From the NCBI GenBank assembly GCA_040793985.1, contig JBFNJI010000002.1, positions 261,943 through 325,942 of the forward strand: a stretch of 64,000 nt of DNA, written 5' to 3'. Below are positions 16,725 through 24,788 of the stretch, piece by piece; position 1 is the first letter of the stretch, and the number at the start of each line of letters is the position of its first letter. The notes beneath the pieces were generated by a model, which was not told the DNA's origin, ran no database searches, and saw only the letters and a program-made list of their open reading frames with translations. Made by a program: the position numbers and the translations under genes. This DNA is from Thiodiazotropha sp040793985. GTDB taxonomy: Bacteria; Pseudomonadota; Gammaproteobacteria; Chromatiales; Chromatiaceae.

Positions 16725-17612
16725 ATGATTCTGAAATTATCCTTATGCTGTCTGTTCACCCTTGCTGTCTGGTGCAGTGCGGCGGTTGCGGATGTCGGGG
16801 CTGATACGAAAATCATATTTGCCCACCATAGTATGGGTGCGCTGCTTATAGGGAGCCGTACCACTACAAAGCCACGCGATTTTGCCAAGCCTGAGGATAT
16901 GCATCTTTGTCGCAGACTGGATGTTCTAAACGAAAAAAATCAAACCGATGTGCAGTTGTTCCACCATGATAGGGATATGTGGGATTCGTTGAGGGATTGT
17001 CAAAATGAACTGGTCGAGGCTTCCTGGGGAAAGATACCCATGTGGGAGGACGGAAACACGCCAACTCACTGGCATCGCTTGTTCATCAAAAATGAATGGC
17101 CTGAAGTCAAGAATAAATTCCTGCGATACGACGTGATAGTAATCAAGAATTCATACCAAACAGTTCAGGACGATCACAGCCCCGGTTACGAGGAGGATCC
17201 AAAAGGTGCCTATACGATTTTGGATAAAATGGATGAATGGAAAGGTTACTTAAAAGAGCTGGCTGAGTTTTTCGCCACACAGCATCCTGATAAAATTCTG
17301 GTGCATTTGGGACCGGCCCCAAGACGCGGATTGCATGGTGAGGGAAAGGGGATCCACTATCCCACCCGGAAAGTCGCAGATGCAAGCAGGGAGTTTGCGC
17401 AGTGGATGGAAGCGGATTGGGTAAACATGGCTCCCAATGTTAGGTATTTTCCATGGTTTGACTATCTTGCAAACGAGAGCAACGTGATGGATGAGCGCTG
17501 GCGCTGGGGAGGCTCACACTATCAACCCTGGAGAGGCAAAGAGATCGGTCTGATATTGGCAGACTATCTATATGGTGTTGCGACGTCACGCCGTGTAAGT
17601 ACCAAGCGTTAA
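16725..17612 (+). CDS. exported protein of unknown function, possibly SGNH-hydrolase-like
   Basis: 295 residues from the ATG at 16725 (a TTG at 16713 would add four residues). The first about 23 residues are a Sec signal peptide ending AVA|DV, so the product is periplasmic or secreted. The mature start IIFAHHSMGALLIG resembles the first block of SGNH/GDSL-like proteins that carry HHS in place of GDS; a YDVIVIKNSY block, a HLGPAPRRGLH block and a late GGSHYQPWRGKEIG stretch with a possible catalytic His follow, spaced as the later blocks of that fold. I do not know the substrate. Decayed gene pieces flank it on the left. Confidence 0.75.
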   Translation: MILKLSLCCLFTLAVWCSAAVADVGADTKIIFAHHSMGALLIGSRTTTKPRDFAKPEDMHLCRRLDVLNEKNQTDVQLFHHDRDMWDSLRDCQNELVEASWGKIPMWEDGNTPTHWHRLFIKNEWPEVKNKFLRYDVIVIKNSYQTVQDDHSPGYEEDPKGAYTILDKMDEWKGYLKELAEFFATQHPDKILVHLGPAPRRGLHGEGKGIHYPTRKVADASREFAQWMEADWVNMAPNVRYFPWFDYLANESNVMDERWRWGGSHYQPWRGKEIGLILADYLYGVATSRRVSTKR

Positions 17613-17978
17613 TTCTGGCGGTTCCTGTAAGTTAAATTTGCAGTGTAAATATTTGATTTGTAGTTCACCTGTACCAACCAGGCATGTTCTTTTTAGCTTT
17701 TCATCAGCATGGACAATTCCCTGTTCTTCGAAGATATGCCATCCGCTCGGTGTGGTGGTCTAGGTTATTTTTTTGCAATACGATTGACTCCAAATGCATA
17801 ATTGGCGTTTAAAGTCGATTGCATGACCTTAATATATGAAGGGTTTTTACCGTATTGCAGGACACTGATCAAGGCAATCGAATACAGTCTGTTATATGTA
17901 ACTACCCTAGGCAAAATTTAACAATCGATTCCTTCAACTCAAACTTTGCGAAGTAACAGAGCCAAACGATAGCTCGGC
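17613..17978. other. 366-base intergenic region, no gene recognised
   Basis: AT-rich DNA upstream of ygbA. It contains an AAATGCAT motif near 17792 that resembles half of an NsrR operator, but a matching second half is not evident. No credible coding stretch was seen in any frame. Confidence 0.4.
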
Positions 17979-18320
17979 ATGAGTAACTTTAGAATCAAAC
18001 GTGAAAAGCAGACCATCACGGCAATGATGGCTATATATTGCGAAGACCACCACCACAAGGTTGGTGAGCTGTGTGAAGTGTGTGAACAGCTATTGGACTA
18101 TGCCCATAGGCGATTGGATACCTGTCCGTTTCAGGATAATAAGCCGGCTTGCAATCATTGTACTGTCCACTGTTATTCAAAGGATATGCGCGAAAGAGTA
18201 CAGGATGTAATGCGCTATGCAGGTCCTAAAATGCCGTTACGCCACCCTATATTGAGTGTTTTTCACCTGCTCGACAAGATGCGCGAAGCGCCAAAGCTCT
18301 CCAAGGCAAGGAAGCGCTAG
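17979..18320 (+). CDS. ygbA: YgbA/nitrous-oxide-stimulated-promoter family protein
   Basis: 113 residues, small and basic. The family signature is clear: REKQTITAMMAIYC near the start, LCEVCEQLLDYAHRRLDTCPF, KPACNHCTVHCYS and MRYAGPKMPLRHPIL. Eight cysteines, including CEVC and CNHC pairs, suggest a metal or iron-sulfur site. In E. coli the homologue is NsrR-regulated and tied to nitrosative stress, which would fit a denitrifying host, but no full NsrR operator was found here. It ends 2 bases before the stop of the converging GGDEF-EAL gene. Confidence 0.88.
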   Translation: MSNFRIKREKQTITAMMAIYCEDHHHKVGELCEVCEQLLDYAHRRLDTCPFQDNKPACNHCTVHCYSKDMRERVQDVMRYAGPKMPLRHPILSVFHLLDKMREAPKLSKARKR

Positions 18321-18321
18321 T

Positions 18322-20841
18322 TCAGTTCACTGCCGATTCGTACTGGATGTTCTCGATATAAGATGCAAACTCCGCATCCTGCATCGGTTTGGAATAATAG
18401 TAGCCTTGTGCGAAATCGACATTGAGTGACTTCAGAAATTTTTCCTGTTCCAATGTCTCTACGCCTTCGGCAATGATCGACATGCCGAATTTTTTACCCA
18501 TTAAGACGATGGTTTCCGTTAGCGTTCTGTTGTCAGCATCGTCTGGCAGGCCGTTGATAAATGAGCGATCGATCTTTAGATGGTTCAATGGAAAGCGCTT
18601 GATGTATGCCAACGAGGAGTAACCGGTGCCAAAATCATCCATGGCGGATTCGATGCCGAGCTTCTTTAAGTGGTGAAAGTTTTCGAATACAGTCTCATCA
18701 CTGTGCAACAATAGATTTTCAGTTATTTCCACGCATAGCTTTAGGTCAATCCTTGCTGCATGCTGCTTGATCGTGGAGATGTTTTTTATAAATGTGGCAT
18801 CACTGAAATAGTTGGGAGGAACATTAATCGACAACCAGAAATGGTCTGGTCTTTGTGTCCAGGATTTGGCATGATCGAGAGTGGTCTTGAACAGCCAGTC
18901 CGTAATTGGCCTGATCAATCCCGACTGTTCCGCAACCGGTATAAACTCCGTTGGCGATACCGATCCAAGCACTGGGTTGTTCCAGCGCAGCAAGACCTCC
19001 GCTCCAACCAATGCTCCGTTATCAATATCTATAATCGGTTGATAGACAGGGTAGAGCTCACCGGCATCCAGCGAGTGGCTCAGTTGAGATTCAAGCTCAA
19101 TTCTTTCCGTGACCTTTTTGTTGAGATTTCTGGTAAAAAATCTAAATGTATTCCGGCCTGCACGTTTGGCTTCGTACATGGCTATGTCCGCATTGCTCAT
19201 CAACATGCTGACATCAATGCCATCATCCGGATAGACGGCGATGCCAAGACTGGAGGTTATGCTGATTTCCCGATTGTTGAGATAAAGCGGTGTTTCGGTT
19301 GTAGCTAGGAGGCGGGTGACGACAGGTTCCAAGTCAGCAGACGGATTCTCCACATTTGGTATTAGGGCGAGAAACTCGTCACCTCCCAGGCGCGCCAAGG
19401 TGTCCTCTGTTCGCAGCTGCTCTTTTATCCGTTTAGCTACCTTGATTAACAGTTGATCGCCGATCGGATGCCCCATTGAATCATTGATGTTCTTGAAATT
19501 ATCGAGGTCGATATAGATGACAGCAACATGCAGATTGTTGCGTTTGGCATGTTGGAGCAGTTGTTGCAGGCGGTCGAAGGCGAGAAATCTGTTCGGTAAT
19601 TCGGTGAGCTGGTCGTGGGTTGCCTGTTCAAGCAGTCTCTCTTCGAAAGCCTTGCGCTCTGTTATATCCTCTTTGACCGCAAGATAGTGGGTTATATTGT
19701 CGTTATCGCCACGGATGGGAGCGATAACCGCTGACTCCCAGTAGAGCTTGCCATTCTTGCGTTTATTGCAGAATTCCCCTTTCCAGACTTCCCCTTTGTT
19801 AATGGTTTCCCACATGGATTCGAATTGATCGTTTTCCTCGGCACTGGCGCTGAGGATACGACTGTGTTTGCCAATCACTTCCTGAGGACTATAGCCGCTT
19901 ACTTCGGTAAACTTGGGATTGACGTATTCGATGATGCCGTCAAGGTCAGTGATTAATACAGAGGCCGGACTCTGTTCAACCGCCATCGAGAGTTTCTTTA
20001 AATCCTCCGAGACTTTCTGTCGATACTCTATCTCCCGTGCAAGCTGCGTATTAATACCCAGCAAGGTTTCTCGGTCGAGCTTTAGCTCTCGCATCATCTC
20101 ATTGAAGCTTTGTGCAAGCCGCCCAAGTTCGTCGTTTGAGATGATGGGAACGTCTTTTTCCAGATTGCCTTCAGCGATGCGCGATGCGCCCTGGGTCAAG
20201 GTGTTGACTGGATTCAGGACCTGCAAATTGAAGATCACGAAGATGGTGCTTCCCAGGGACAGCACAATTAAACTGTATATGATAATCAGTTCGAGCACAG
20301 CTTCACGGGTCACTTGCTGAATACGTGATCTATCCAGGCCCACCAATAACCAGCCCAGGATCTTGTCATCGTCCTTGATCGCGAACTCCAGGACGAGATG
20401 CTGTGTACCCGGTCCCATCAATCGCGGAGCCGACAAGTGTTGCTGCTTTATCCGCTGGTCGATTATTCCGGCATCTATATTTTCAGGAAGATAGGTGGTT
20501 ATGGGCTGGCCCCCGAAGGAGCGTATCTGGGCGAAGGAGACGTCCGCATCGTTTGTTATCTGTTGAACAAATCTGTCCAGTCTGCTCACATCATAGCTGT
20601 GGATTGCATCCGGACTGATCAACGCAATGAATTTTCCAAGTGCATTGGCTTTGCTGCGCAGATTGCTTTCGAGAAGTTGGCTTTTTCCCGCATATTCGTA
20701 AACAGCAGCGCCACCCAGGGTGATGATGAGTACGATACTGATCCAGACGATAAACTTAAAACGCAGTCCCCCTTTGAAATTGGGGTTGGTGTTCTTGACT
20801 CGATCTAGTTCCTTTTCAACGGGTATGGATGGCATCAACAA
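18322..20841 (-). CDS. membrane GGDEF-EAL protein with HAMP and PAS
   Basis: 839 residues. Membrane helices at about 27-50 and 185-210 bracket a periplasmic sensor region; a HAMP domain (about 210-262), PAS/PAC (about 285-400), GGDEF (about 405-570) and EAL (about 580-830) follow. The cyclase motif RLGGDEF is intact with an RTED I-site. The phosphodiesterase signature reads EVL instead of EAL (GAEVLLRW), keeping the catalytic Glu, and VEITEN, DDFGTGYSS and AEGVE are present, so activity remains plausible. Its start overlaps the end of the PhnD-like gene by 26 bases, so translation is probably coupled and the binding protein may feed its periplasmic sensor. ATG at 20841 or 20835. Confidence 0.93.
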   Translation of the reverse strand: MLMPSIPVEKELDRVKNTNPNFKGGLRFKFIVWISIVLIITLGGAAVYEYAGKSQLLESNLRSKANALGKFIALISPDAIHSYDVSRLDRFVQQITNDADVSFAQIRSFGGQPITTYLPENIDAGIIDQRIKQQHLSAPRLMGPGTQHLVLEFAIKDDDKILGWLLVGLDRSRIQQVTREAVLELIIIYSLIVLSLGSTIFVIFNLQVLNPVNTLTQGASRIAEGNLEKDVPIISNDELGRLAQSFNEMMRELKLDRETLLGINTQLAREIEYRQKVSEDLKKLSMAVEQSPASVLITDLDGIIEYVNPKFTEVSGYSPQEVIGKHSRILSASAEENDQFESMWETINKGEVWKGEFCNKRKNGKLYWESAVIAPIRGDNDNITHYLAVKEDITERKAFEERLLEQATHDQLTELPNRFLAFDRLQQLLQHAKRNNLHVAVIYIDLDNFKNINDSMGHPIGDQLLIKVAKRIKEQLRTEDTLARLGGDEFLALIPNVENPSADLEPVVTRLLATTETPLYLNNREISITSSLGIAVYPDDGIDVSMLMSNADIAMYEAKRAGRNTFRFFTRNLNKKVTERIELESQLSHSLDAGELYPVYQPIIDIDNGALVGAEVLLRWNNPVLGSVSPTEFIPVAEQSGLIRPITDWLFKTTLDHAKSWTQRPDHFWLSINVPPNYFSDATFIKNISTIKQHAARIDLKLCVEITENLLLHSDETVFENFHHLKKLGIESAMDDFGTGYSSLAYIKRFPLNHLKIDRSFINGLPDDADNRTLTETIVLMGKKFGMSIIAEGVETLEQEKFLKSLNVDFAQGYYYSKPMQDAEFASYIENIQYESAVN

Positions 20842-21694
20842 TTACCCGGTGAGAGTTGTAGTCACTGTCGTCTGCGGGATTGAAGGAGCTCAACCTTGCC
20901 TGGCGCAGAATCTCCTTTCCTTGTGGAGTATCACTCAGGCCCAATAGGAGGTTCTTCAGCCGTGTCTTCAAGCTGTCTTCCATCTCCTCCTTGACTGCCC
21001 ACGGGAGGTGCGGAAGCGGTTCGCTGACTGCGATCACCGCCAACTCTTCCACAGCGATTTTGTCGCGTACTACCGGCAGGCGCCTTACCACCTCTCCGGC
21101 ACCGGCCGCATCGGCCTGCTTGAGGAAGGTGGCCAGTACGGCATTGGGTGGATTTATGGCATAGGATTCCTGATAGTCACCTGTTTGCAAACCGGCTTCT
21201 CGAAGCAGGAATGTGGGTACGATATAACTCATCATTGCACGGGGGCCACCGCCAAAGAGAATCTTCTTGCCCCGTAACTGCTCGATACTCTCTATGCCGG
21301 AGTCGCGCCGAACATAAAGTGCCCCGCGAATGGTCTTCTCACCAAACTCCTCATTCTGCGCGATGGCGACATAGCCGAGTTTTTCATGGGCATTGATATA
21401 CTCGTACTGATTCAGGTGTACCAGGTCGTATCGGCGTTCCTGCAGACGCTTGAGAAAGACATTGAAATTGGGAGAGAGCTCGAGCTTGATGGGTCGCTGC
21501 AGCTTCTCTTCCAGATAGCGGGAGAGGGGGCGGAAGAGTTTGGCTGTGACTATCGCATCACGTCGTGGGAATATGCCGATTGATAGCGGATCAGCGACGA
21601 CAGTAGAACTGAGTGTGGCTGCGATGAGCAAAAATAGGATGTGAACCCGCAAGGAACAATATCTATTTTTTGCTAGTTTGCGAATTTTCCCCAT
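20816..21694 (-). CDS. PhnD-like periplasmic binding protein, putative sensor partner
   Basis: 292 residues of the phosphate/phosphite/phosphonate binding family (type 2 periplasmic fold). A basic N-terminus and hydrophobic stretch (about 15-34) end VVA|DP as a signal peptide; PLSIGIFPRRD, FNVFLKRLQERRYDLVHLNQYEY and GKKILFGGGPRAMMSY follow the PhnD pattern. No permease or ATPase is nearby. Instead its end overlaps a membrane GGDEF-EAL gene by 26 bases. Family members beside c-di-GMP or kinase genes usually act as ligand-binding sensors rather than importers; that role is inferred. Confidence 0.85.
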   Translation of the reverse strand: MGKIRKLAKNRYCSLRVHILFLLIAATLSSTVVADPLSIGIFPRRDAIVTAKLFRPLSRYLEEKLQRPIKLELSPNFNVFLKRLQERRYDLVHLNQYEYINAHEKLGYVAIAQNEEFGEKTIRGALYVRRDSGIESIEQLRGKKILFGGGPRAMMSYIVPTFLLREAGLQTGDYQESYAINPPNAVLATFLKQADAAGAGEVVRRLPVVRDKIAVEELAVIAVSEPLPHLPWAVKEEMEDSLKTRLKNLLLGLSDTPQGKEILRQARLSSFNPADDSDYNSHRVIVDAIHTR

Positions 21695-21810
21695 AGAGAA
21701 ACCGTAACTAACTGATTTTATATTAAAAAAATAAATTCACACACTGATTTTATTGTTATCGGCTACAGCGCCACTATATTGAGTATTTTATACATTATAG
21801 AGGAGTGGAA

Positions 21811-21912
21811 ATGATTGATAGGAAAAATGCCAGGTCACTGTTTTTGAAAAAAGACTCATTCCAAACAAGATCGTATAAACTCGGTGGTGTCCTGAATTCG
21901 AATTTGAGATAG
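21811..21912 (+). CDS. possible 33-residue peptide
   Basis: ATG at 21811 is preceded by GAGGAG at a good distance (21799-21804 region), and the frame runs 33 codons to TAG. The peptide is basic and hydrophilic (starts MIDRKNARSL) with no recognised motif. It lies in the AT-rich gap between the PhnD-like gene and the glucose dehydrogenase. It could equally be the leader of the downstream operon or chance. Confidence 0.25.
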   Translation: MIDRKNARSLFLKKDSFQTRSYKLGGVLNSNLR

Positions 21913-21947
21913 ATTCGAGATCATGAATTGAGGAAGGTGATTGGCCG

Positions 21948-22763
21948 ATGATTCGACAGAGCAGAGATATGTTGGCGGGTCAGCGGGCACTGGTGACCGG
22001 TGCCAATTCGGGTATTGGCGCAGCAGTGGCAAGGGGTCTCGCGATGGCCGGTGCCAAGGTGGTCATCAATTATGTGGTGAATGATGATGACGCTGAAAAG
22101 CTGGTCAACGAAATCAAGAAATCGGGTGGCGAAGCCATGGCCCTCTATGCCGATGTCAGTAATGAGGAGGAAGTGCAGGCCATGTTCAGCCGCATGACCG
22201 AGGCGTGGGGTAGTATCGACATCCTAGTTAACAATGCCGGGATACAACGGGATGCCCCCTTTGTCGATATGACCCTCGAGCAGTGGAATAAGGTCATGGA
22301 TGTAAATCTCACCGGTCAGTTTCTTTGCACCAGGGAGGCAACCAAGGAGTTTACGCGGCGCGGAGTGGTACCTGAACTCTCCTGTGCGGCGGGCAAGGTC
22401 ATCTGCATGTCCTCGGTGCACGAGGTCATACCATGGGCCGGACATGTCAATTATGCGGCCTCGAAAGGCGGGGTGATGATGTTCATGCAGAGTGTCGCCC
22501 AGGAGCTTGCGCACCATAAAATCAGGGTAAACGGCATCGCTCCTGGGGCTATCCGCACCCCGATCAACCGCAGTGCCTGGGAGTCTCCGGAGGCGGAGGC
22601 CTCGCTACTGAAATTGATTCCCTATGAGCGAATCGGCGATCCCGCCGACATCGCCAAGGCCGCGGTTTGGCTTGCATCTGATGAGTCGGACTATGTCACC
22701 GGAACGACGCTGTTCGTCGACGGCGGCATGACCCTCTACCCGGGATTCAGAGAAGGTGGCTGA
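21948..22763 (+). CDS. short-chain dehydrogenase, glucose 1-dehydrogenase type
   Basis: Rossmann-fold NAD(P)-dependent oxidoreductase of 271 residues, cytosolic. TGANSGIG cofactor loop, NNAG, catalytic Ser in CMSSVHE, YAASK (Tyr/Lys), and a C-terminal GTTLFVDGGM are in place; the VHEVIPWAGH stretch is characteristic of glucose 1-dehydrogenases. Expected reaction: beta-D-glucose to glucono-1,5-lactone. Its stop overlaps the start of the next gene (GH133-like), so the genes are coupled, and a lactonase-gluconokinase lies just beyond, supporting glucose as substrate. GAGGAAGG lies upstream of the chosen ATG; ATG 21969 is an alternative. Confidence 0.9.
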   Translation: MIRQSRDMLAGQRALVTGANSGIGAAVARGLAMAGAKVVINYVVNDDDAEKLVNEIKKSGGEAMALYADVSNEEEVQAMFSRMTEAWGSIDILVNNAGIQRDAPFVDMTLEQWNKVMDVNLTGQFLCTREATKEFTRRGVVPELSCAAGKVICMSSVHEVIPWAGHVNYAASKGGVMMFMQSVAQELAHHKIRVNGIAPGAIRTPINRSAWESPEAEASLLKLIPYERIGDPADIAKAAVWLASDESDYVTGTTLFVDGGMTLYPGFREGG

Positions 22764-24759
22764 TCCGTTGACGCCAATCTCGTTTGGTCGTGCCGTCTGT
22801 GGCGATCTCGGCCAGGCGGAACGTCGCGAGTGGCTACTGACCAATGGCTTGGGAGCTTACGCCGCGGGTAATGTCGCGGCGAGTCTGACTCGGCGTTACC
22901 ACGGCTTGCTGATCACCCCGCTTTCCGCTGCCCTTGACCGTCACCTCATGATGGCCAAGGCCGATGCCACCCTGCGGCTCGATGGCAGGGAGCTGCCGCT
23001 GTTCACCAATCGCTGGTATGGCGAGGCGATCGATCCTCAGGGTTACTGTTATCTTGAGAACTTCAGGCTCTTGGGCCGGATGCCGGTGTGGCGATTTGCC
23101 TTCGGCGATACCCGCCTGGAGATGCGGATCTGGATGGAACATGGTGTGGCCACCACCTGTGTGGCCTATCGGCTAGAAGGTGGCTATGGGAAGGCGGAGT
23201 TGAGTGTCAATCTATTGGCCAATCGGCGCGATCACAACGGCACCATGCATATCAGGGACACAACGGCATCGGTCACTGAATCGGACAACTCTCTCTGTGT
23301 TGAGTGGCCGGAGGGAGATCAACTCTTCGTCCACACCAGCGATGCCTCCTTCGAGCTCTGGCAACATTGGTATGAAGGTTTTCTGTTACGGGTCGAGGAG
23401 CAGCGCGGGCTCTCTGCGGTGGATAACAATCTGTCCGTGGGCCGGGTGACTTTTCAACTCAATCAGGGCGAGTGGGCAGGCTTTGCGATCACCCTTGAGG
23501 ACAACATCGATTTCGACCTGGAGTCGTCGATGGAGCGGTTCTTCAAACGGGACACCGGGCTTATACGTGGCGGTAAGGAGACGATCGCGGCCAGCGCACC
23601 TGACTGGATACGCAGGCTCCTGTTGTCTGCCGACGATTTCTTGATCAAAAGAAGCCTGCCTTCACAAAGAAGCGGTGAATCGATCATTGCCGGATATCCC
23701 TGGTTCGGCGACTGGGGACGGGACACCATGATTTCGCTTCCGGGCCTGACCATCGCCACGGGTAGAACCGATATCGCCCGTTCAATACTGCTCAGCTATG
23801 CGGAACTGGCCGACCGGGGACAGCTGCCAAACCGGTTCACCGCGGGTGGCGAGCAGGCTGAGTACAATACGGTGGATGCGGCGTTATGGTACGTCGAGGC
23901 TTGGCGCTCCTACATAGACGCCACACAAGATTTGCGCTCCCTGGCTGAAGTATTCCCGGTGCTGGAGGAGATTATCGATTGGCACATCAAGGGAACCCGT
24001 TATGGAATCGGCATGGATCCGGATGACCATCTGCTGGCTGCGGGCGAGCCTGGAGTGCAGTTGACCTGGATGGATGCAAAGGTCGGTGAATGGGTTGTAA
24101 CACCAAGGATGGGTAAGGCGGTGGAGATCAATGCACTCTGGTTCAATGCACTCAAGGTCATGGGCGACTTCGCCTTGCTGCTTGGTGTCTCCAAGCAAAC
24201 ATACAGCGATCTGGCGTCGAAGGTGGCCCTCAGTTATCAGCGTTTTCGGCGCAATGGCGGCCTGGGGCTCTATGATCTGCTCGACGGTCCGTCGGGGGAC
24301 GACGCGACGGTGCGACCAAACCAGATCATGGCTGTCAGCCTGCACCATAGTCCACTCGATCCATCGACCTGTCGTGAGATTGTCGCGCTTTGCGGCAGAG
24401 AACTGCTCACCTCATACGGTTTGCGTTCACTGAGCCCTCGTGAAAATGACTATCGGGGGCACTATCGGGGCGGGGTGGCCGATCGTGATGGTGCCTATCA
24501 TCAGGGGACGGTCTGGGCCTGGTTGCTGGGACACTATGTCATGGCGGAGTTCAGGGCCTTTGGCGACGCGGAGGGCGCACAGGAGAGGCTGAAGCCCATG
24601 GCCGATCATCTCCTGGATGCGGGGCTTGGCTCCATCAGCGAGATCTTTGACGGCGATCCTCCGCATCTGCCCGCCGGTACCCCGTTTCAGGCCTGGTCGG
24701 TGGCATGCACCCTGGATGCCTGGTGGCGACTTGAGCAGGCGAAGCGGAAAGGTGGCTAA
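22756..24759 (+). CDS. GH133-like amylo-alpha-1,6-glucosidase (glycogen debranching type)
   Basis: 667 residues, no signal peptide, presumably cytosolic. An N-terminal debranching-enzyme domain (REWLLTNGLGAYAAGN, RRYHGLL; about 20-260) is followed by an (alpha/alpha)6 catalytic region with PWFGDWGRDTMISLPGL, EYNTVDAALW, QLTWMDAKVGEWVVTPRMGKAVEINALW and RPNQIMAVSL, all hallmarks of bacterial GH133. It would cleave alpha-1,6 branches and release glucose. GTG start inside the preceding SDR gene (8-base overlap). The coupling to a glucose dehydrogenase is notable because free glucose is the expected product. Confidence 0.93.
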   Translation: MADPLTPISFGRAVCGDLGQAERREWLLTNGLGAYAAGNVAASLTRRYHGLLITPLSAALDRHLMMAKADATLRLDGRELPLFTNRWYGEAIDPQGYCYLENFRLLGRMPVWRFAFGDTRLEMRIWMEHGVATTCVAYRLEGGYGKAELSVNLLANRRDHNGTMHIRDTTASVTESDNSLCVEWPEGDQLFVHTSDASFELWQHWYEGFLLRVEEQRGLSAVDNNLSVGRVTFQLNQGEWAGFAITLEDNIDFDLESSMERFFKRDTGLIRGGKETIAASAPDWIRRLLLSADDFLIKRSLPSQRSGESIIAGYPWFGDWGRDTMISLPGLTIATGRTDIARSILLSYAELADRGQLPNRFTAGGEQAEYNTVDAALWYVEAWRSYIDATQDLRSLAEVFPVLEEIIDWHIKGTRYGIGMDPDDHLLAAGEPGVQLTWMDAKVGEWVVTPRMGKAVEINALWFNALKVMGDFALLLGVSKQTYSDLASKVALSYQRFRRNGGLGLYDLLDGPSGDDATVRPNQIMAVSLHHSPLDPSTCREIVALCGRELLTSYGLRSLSPRENDYRGHYRGGVADRDGAYHQGTVWAWLLGHYVMAEFRAFGDAEGAQERLKPMADHLLDAGLGSISEIFDGDPPHLPAGTPFQAWSVACTLDAWWRLEQAKRKGG

Positions 24760-24788
24760 TTAGCAACCCATTGTAATCCGGGGGGATG

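Noticed and set aside
17780..17830. AAATGCAT-containing stretch as an NsrR operator for ygbA
   Set aside because: Only one half-site is visible, so it was not annotated as an operator.
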